DNA from: Eubacterium sp. CAG:252
GTDB taxonomy: Bacteria; Bacillota; Clostridia; Lachnospirales; Lachnospiraceae
NCBI GenBank assembly: GCA_000436535.1
Contig: FR886338.1
Location: forward strand, 158,791 to 216,966
Reading direction: 5' to 3'
Length of the DNA: 58,176 nucleotides
This document shows, in pieces, positions 54,426-58,176 of the stretch. The notes beneath the pieces are model-generated. The model worked only from the letters and a program-made list of their open reading frames with translations, was not told the origin of the DNA and searched no databases. The translations under genes and the position numbers were made by a program. How positions within the stretch are numbered: position 1 is the first letter of the stretch; every line of letters starts with the position of its first letter.

Positions 54426-54929
54426 TTAGTTCGCATCCGGAACATCCTTGTACTGCTTTACATATTCACTTTCTTTAGAATTATATGTAATAACCTGGTC
54501 TTTTCCCGGATACACCATTCCAAGCTCATTAACTGCTGTATTATACAGAGCATTATAATCTATGCTTGCATTAATATCAGACTCAAGAGCATCATTATCA
54601 TCCTTAAGTGAATTAAGAGTACTCTTTAATTCAATTATCTTATCAGAGTTAGCCTTAGCTACCGCCTGTACATTAAGATACTGATAACAGATAAAGAAAA
54701 CAACCGCTGCAACAGATGCAACTACCATTGTATACATAAGGTTAATCTTATTATTACGTCTTATCTGCTTCTGTCTTGCTTTCCTTTGTTCTCTTGATTC
54801 CTCTGTTTCTTCGTCACGTCTTAATGGCTGTGCAGTATTAAGCTGTCTTGCAGTACTTCCATACTCATATGCACTACGTGATGAAACGCCGGAACCTGTT
54901 CTCTTGTTCTTTACGTTACTCTTCTTCAC
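54426..54929 (-). CDS. ftsL: FtsL-like septum protein
   Basis: 167 residues: a long charged cytoplasmic region (1-72, rich in Lys/Arg/Ser), one membrane helix (about 72-92), and an outer coiled coil (about 95-130: IIELKSTLNSLKDDNDALESDINA) with Leu heptads, as in FtsL/DivIC. Position between rsmH and the first class B PBP is the FtsL position. Sequence conservation in this family is low, so assignment rests on architecture and synteny. Starts 15 bases after rsmH. Confidence 0.8.
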   Translation of the reverse strand: MKKSNVKNKRTGSGVSSRSAYEYGSTARQLNTAQPLRRDEETEESREQRKARQKQIRRNNKINLMYTMVVASVAAVVFFICYQYLNVQAVAKANSDKIIELKSTLNSLKDDNDALESDINASIDYNALYNTAVNELGMVYPGKDQVITYNSKESEYVKQYKDVPDAN

Positions 54930-54944
54930 TTCTCTTACCTCCCC

Positions 54945-55880
54945 TTATGCCCTTTCAAACACTCTCAGTTTAGAGCTTTTTGATCTGCTGTTCTCTTCTA
55001 ATTCTTCATCCGAAGGAACTATAGGCTTTCTTGTTATAACTTTCCCCTTAGACTTCTTTCCACACACACATGTTGGAAAACTTGGTGGACACGTACATGG
55101 ATTTTCATTGTTCTTAAATCTCACCTTAACTATCCTGTCCTCTAAGGAATGAAATGTTATGATACACAGACGTCCCTCTTTATTAAGCCTGTCTATCATC
55201 ATATCAATTGAATTCTCAAGAACTTCTAACTCTCTGTTAAGTTCTATCCTAATCGCCTGATATGTTCTCTTGGATGGATGCCCTCCTGTCGCCCTTACCT
55301 TCATTGGTATTGCGGCTTTTATAATGTCGTTAAGTTCAAATGTTGTTTCTATCGGCTTTTCTTTTCTTGCAGCCACAATATGCTTTGCAATGTTCTTGGC
55401 AAATCTGTCCTCACCGTAATCTCTTATTATCCGGTAAAGGTCATATTCACTGTAATCATTGACAATGTCTCTTGCAGTTACTTCCTGCCTCTGGTCCATA
55501 CGCATATCAAGCTTTGCATCCACATTATAAGTGAAGCCTCTCTCTGCTGTGTCAAGCTGATACGATGAAACACCTAAATCTAACATTATACCGTCTACCT
55601 TATCTATAGAAAGGTCATTAAGCACCTTATCCATATTACAGTAATTGTTTCTGACTATAGTAACTCTGTCCTTAAACGGCTCAAGCCTTTTACTTGCTGC
55701 CTTTATTGCATCCTCATCCTGGTCTATGCCTATGAGTCTGCCCTTGTCTGAAAGCCTGCTTGCAATCTCATATGAATGACCGCCTCCTCCAAGCGTGCCA
55801 TCTACATATATACCATCTGGCTTGATATTCAGTTCATCAACCGTCTCGTATAATAATACTGACTTATGCTTGAATTCCAT
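54945..55880 (-). CDS. rsmH: 16S rRNA m4C1402 methyltransferase
   Basis: 311 residues. SAM-binding VDGTLGGGGHSYEIASRL with IGIDQDEDAIKAA, then MLDLGVSSYQLD and RGFTYNVDAKLDMRMD, and the C-terminal FHSLEDRIVK. Methylates N4 of C1402 in 16S rRNA. A Cys-rich stretch (CTCPPSFPTCVCGKK) near residues 260-280 is common in this family. It follows mraZ by 21 bases. Formerly called mraW. Confidence 0.98.
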   Translation of the reverse strand: MEFKHKSVLLYETVDELNIKPDGIYVDGTLGGGGHSYEIASRLSDKGRLIGIDQDEDAIKAASKRLEPFKDRVTIVRNNYCNMDKVLNDLSIDKVDGIMLDLGVSSYQLDTAERGFTYNVDAKLDMRMDQRQEVTARDIVNDYSEYDLYRIIRDYGEDRFAKNIAKHIVAARKEKPIETTFELNDIIKAAIPMKVRATGGHPSKRTYQAIRIELNRELEVLENSIDMMIDRLNKEGRLCIITFHSLEDRIVKVRFKNNENPCTCPPSFPTCVCGKKSKGKVITRKPIVPSDEELEENSRSKSSKLRVFERA

Positions 55881-55901
55881 ATCACTCTTCTCCCTGCACT
55901 A

Positions 55902-56339
55902 TCATATGGTAAAGCCCAGACTTTCCATATTCTCTGCGACTTCTTCCATATCATCATCATAAATGCTTATGCTTTCATTCCATCTTGCCTTATCCCATAT
56001 CTCTATACGGCTTCCAACACCAACAAGGACAACATCCTTCTCAAGTGCTGCGAATTCACGTAATACCGATGGAATAAGTATTCTTCCCTGCTTATCAATC
56101 TCCATCTCGGCAGCTCCAGCAAGAAAAAATCTTGTAAACTTTCTGGCATCCTTATTCGTAAGAGGTAATGTTCTTAACTTTTCCTCAAACTTACGCCAGT
56201 CTTCGCTTGTGTATACAAAGAGACAGTTATCAAGTCCTTTGGTAACAACAATGTTATCCCCAAGACTTTCACGGAATTTAGCTGGAACGATTATTCTGCC
56301 CTTGGCATCTATAGTATGACTATATTCGCCCATGAACAT
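55902..56339 (-). CDS. mraZ: MraZ transcriptional regulator of the dcw cluster
   Basis: 145 residues, AbrB-like double-SpoVT fold. Two repeats with the DxxxR motif: TIDAKGRIIVPAKFRESLGD and IDKQGRILIPSVLREFA. First gene of the division cluster, and in other bacteria a repressor of its own operon. The ATG at 56339 is preferred (GGGAGG ten bases upstream), giving the family's normal length; the frame to 56369 would include the operator. Four CCACT-type repeats at 56360-56394 match the known MraZ binding mode. Confidence 0.95.
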   Translation of the reverse strand: MFMGEYSHTIDAKGRIIVPAKFRESLGDNIVVTKGLDNCLFVYTSEDWRKFEEKLRTLPLTNKDARKFTRFFLAGAAEMEIDKQGRILIPSVLREFAALEKDVVLVGVGSRIEIWDKARWNESISIYDDDMEEVAENMESLGFTI

Positions 56340-56359
56340 GATTACCGTTCCTCCCTTCG

Positions 56360-56394
56360 CCACTTTCATCCACTATCTACTACTTTGTTCCACT
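56360..56394 (-). promoter_or_regulatory. Four-repeat MraZ operator
   Basis: CCACT, CCACT, CTACT, CCACT (56360, 56370, 56380, 56390), each separated by exactly five bases, a 10-bp period. On the minus strand these are AGTGG, AGTAG, AGTGG, AGTGG. MraZ is known to bind tandem repeats with five-base spacers upstream of its own gene. The array spans about +3 to +37 of the predicted start of transcription. Confidence 0.8.
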
Positions 56395-56403
56395 TCAGAG
56401 CTA

Positions 56404-56432
56404 ATTTTATACTTTTTTAATAAAAAAGACAA
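56404..56432 (-). promoter_or_regulatory. Promoter of the mraZ-dcw cluster
   Basis: Minus strand TTGTCT (56427-56432) and TAAAAT (56404-56409), 17 bp apart. It directly precedes the four-repeat operator. Confidence 0.6.
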
Positions 56433-56481
56433 GTAGTTTGTAGAAGTTTTTGCACAATTTTTTAATAGTGAATGATTTTAG

Positions 56482-56600
56482 TAATATAAGTGGATGCCTA
56501 TAGCACACGCAGCGTTCAATGCCCGAAGCTTTAATTGGATATTTCACACTGCCTGCACTACAGGCATCCACTTATATTATGTCTGGTTGTGATGTAATTA
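56482..56600 (+). repeat. Miniature form of the long-inverted-repeat element
   Basis: Perfect 18-bp stem TAATATAAGTGGATGCCT (56482-56499) and its reverse complement (56562-56579), then the tail TTATGTCTGGTTGTG. The interior keeps CAATGCCCGAAGCT and TTAATTGGATATTTC of copies A and C but has lost the centre with the two TCCN hairpins. It lies between mraZ and ychF. The rest of 56601-56779 holds nothing recognised. Confidence 0.8.
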
Positions 56601-56779
56601 AGTTTTGAATTATATTTATAGAATACTTTAATAATTTAAAGTAATCAAGTGTAACAAAATAACATTTTATGAAAATATATCTATACAAACAATACAAAAA
56701 GACCAGATACAAGTTCACATATAGCAAACTTATATCCAGCCTTATATTTTATATATTCTTTTTGTATCAATTTTATATC

Positions 56780-57877
56780 TTATACATTAAAACGGAAAAG
56801 AATTACATCGCCATCCTTAACAACATATTCCTTACCTTCCATACGAACAAGTCCTTTTTCCTTAGCCTTTGTGTATGAGCCGCAGTCTAAAAGATCCTGA
56901 TAGTTTACTACTTCCGCCTTGATGAAGCCTCTCTCGAAGTCACTGTGAATTTTGCCAGCAGCTCCCGGTGCCTTAGTTCCCTCTGTGATAGTCCATGCTC
57001 TTGTTTCAGTTTCACCCGCTGTTAAGTAGCTGATAAGACCGAGTATTCTGTAGCTTGCTGCTACAAGCTTGTCAAGACCTGATGAGCTGATACCAAGGTC
57101 ATCAAGGAACATCTTCTTTTCATCATCATCAAGCTCTGATATTTCTTCCTCTATCTGTGCGCATATAACGAATACCTCGCAGTTGTCCTTCTTTGCATAT
57201 TCACGCACCTGTGCAACATATTCATTGTCTGCACCATCATTTGCAAGGTCATCTTCTGATACATTTGCTGCAAATATAACTGGCTTGGCTGTAAGAAGAT
57301 TATATTCCTTCATAAATGCTTCTTCATCCTCATCTTCGCACTCAAAGTTCTTTGCAAGATTACCTGCTTCAAGGAAAGCAAGAAGCCTTTCTATAAGGTC
57401 ACACTCCTTAGCGATATCCTTATTATTATAAGAAGCTCTCTTCTGCTTTGCTAATCTTCTCTCAAGTACTTCCATATCTGAGAATATAAGTTCAAGGTTG
57501 ATTGTTTCTATATCTCTGACAGGATTAATAGAGCCGTCTACGTGTACGATATTAGAATTCTCAAAACATCTTACAACGTGAACTATTGCATCTACTTCTC
57601 TTATATTGGCAAGGAACTGATTACCAAGACCTTCACCCTTGCTGGCACCCTTTACAAGTCCTGCAATATCAACAAACTCTATAACTGCTGGTGTTATCTT
57701 AGCTGAATTATAAAGTGCTGCAAGCTTGTCAAGTCTTTCATCTGGTACAGTAACAATACCAACATTAGGGTCTATTGTGCAGAATGGGTAGTTAGCTGAC
57801 TCTGCTCCAGCCTTTGTAAGTGAATTAAATAATGTACTTTTACCTACATTTGGAAGTCCGACAATTCCTAATTTCAT
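56780..57877 (-). CDS. ychF: Redox-regulated ATPase YchF (OLA1-like)
   Basis: 365 residues, an Obg-family P-loop protein that prefers ATP. G1 GLPNVGKSTLFN (residues 6-17), G2 region, G3 DIAGLVKGASKGEGLGNQF, a coiled-coil insert (140-180), the NxxE-type base recognition NVSED replacing NKxD, and a C-terminal TGS domain ending HSDFERGFIKAEVV...VKDGDVILFRFNV. Binds ribosomes and proteasome-like partners in other bacteria. It is separate from the dcw cluster, with an element and gap between, and has its own promoter region. Confidence 0.97.
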   Translation of the reverse strand: MKLGIVGLPNVGKSTLFNSLTKAGAESANYPFCTIDPNVGIVTVPDERLDKLAALYNSAKITPAVIEFVDIAGLVKGASKGEGLGNQFLANIREVDAIVHVVRCFENSNIVHVDGSINPVRDIETINLELIFSDMEVLERRLAKQKRASYNNKDIAKECDLIERLLAFLEAGNLAKNFECEDEDEEAFMKEYNLLTAKPVIFAANVSEDDLANDGADNEYVAQVREYAKKDNCEVFVICAQIEEEISELDDDEKKMFLDDLGISSSGLDKLVAASYRILGLISYLTAGETETRAWTITEGTKAPGAAGKIHSDFERGFIKAEVVNYQDLLDCGSYTKAKEKGLVRMEGKEYVVKDGDVILFRFNV

Positions 57878-58176
57878 AACTTATTATACCTCTTTGAAAA
57901 TGCTGTATTTCAAACATTCCCGCCTTTCTATGTTATTTTACTACATAATGTGCTATATAATTCTCAGGGCTTTTCTATCTTTTCACCTCTTTATGCTATA
58001 TAAGCATAAATAACCCGATACAATTTATTATTATATCATAAGTCTTATCATTTTAAAACCATGTATTTTTATAATTCGACAATATCACTTAATCAACTCT
58101 ATTGCTAGTAATATTTGCGGCTTTGTCATATATAGACAATCATAATAATAAAAAGAAATAGCATCCCACACCGTCC
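57878..58176. other. Upstream region of ychF to the window end
   Basis: AT-rich. A hairpin TTTATGCT-ATATA-AGCATAAA is at about 57990-58010, and GAGG sits 13 bases before ychF. No ORF longer than about 30 codons with a ribosome site is seen; the next gene lies outside. Confidence 0.4.

Overview
This is an AT-rich Firmicutes chromosome segment, most probably from a sporulating Lachnospiraceae (Clostridia) bacterium; the Lachnospira/Eubacterium eligens neighbourhood is a guess from style, not proven. Evidence: a Gram-positive division and cell wall (dcw) cluster with mraZ, rsmH, ftsL and two class B penicillin-binding proteins, the spoIIGA-sigE sporulation pair, NiaR control of NAD synthesis, an AdhE-type fermentative alcohol dehydrogenase with a Rex-like operator, strong AGGAGG-type ribosome sites, and U-rich intrinsic terminators. 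No rRNA, tRNA, CRISPR array, transposase or prophage gene was seen.

Layout. 1-7 kb: end of gltX, a HAD phosphatase, a hybrid histidine kinase and a P-type Ca2+ ATPase. 7-11.2 kb: nadA-nadB-nadC-niaR, one minus-strand operon with a promoter overlapped by a NiaR-like palindrome and a terminator at 7.0 kb. 11.2-11.8 kb: a gene-poor scar with a 144-bp inverted-repeat element, an enolase gene remnant and a 13-codon ORF. 11.8-19 kb: MetE-like methyltransferase, LysR regulator, AIM24 protein, XRE-Uma2 fusion, HEAT protein, DXS-like enzyme. 19-26 kb: accessory genes (GntR plus membrane protein, flavin-binding protein, truncated GNAT toxin with its small partner, FAD dehydrogenase, YczE-like protein). 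26-30.4 kb: heterodimeric ABC exporter with MarR regulator. 30.4-35.5 kb: adhE and a small kinase surrounded by long inverted-repeat elements. 36.6-39.6 kb: Amt-PII fusion and divergent AraC regulator. 39.6-43.6 kb: hemW-lepA-amidase. 43.8-56.4 kb: sigE, spoIIGA, ftsZ, ftsQ, ftsW, murD, two PBPs, ftsL, rsmH, mraZ, all on the minus strand and lacking mraY and murG. 56.8-57.9 kb: ychF.

The strongest candidate for something undescribed is a family of about 280-bp intergenic long-inverted-repeat elements (30450, 31032 reversed, 35189, and a mini version at 56482). Each full copy has a long outer stem flanked by ACGGACGACATA and TTATGTCTG, then a conserved TACCGTTCG, then two hairpins whose stems differ completely between copies but stay paired and always carry a TCCN loop. 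This is the pattern expected of a conserved structured RNA or a folded mobile DNA. Other structured repeats lie at 11286, 19008 and 34193.

Regulatory sites that fit their genes: four 10-bp-periodic CCACT/CTACT boxes in front of mraZ, a NiaR-like operator before nadA, a Rex-like site before adhE, an 11-bp inverted repeat over the gntR -10 box, and a terminator hairpin in the amt leader.
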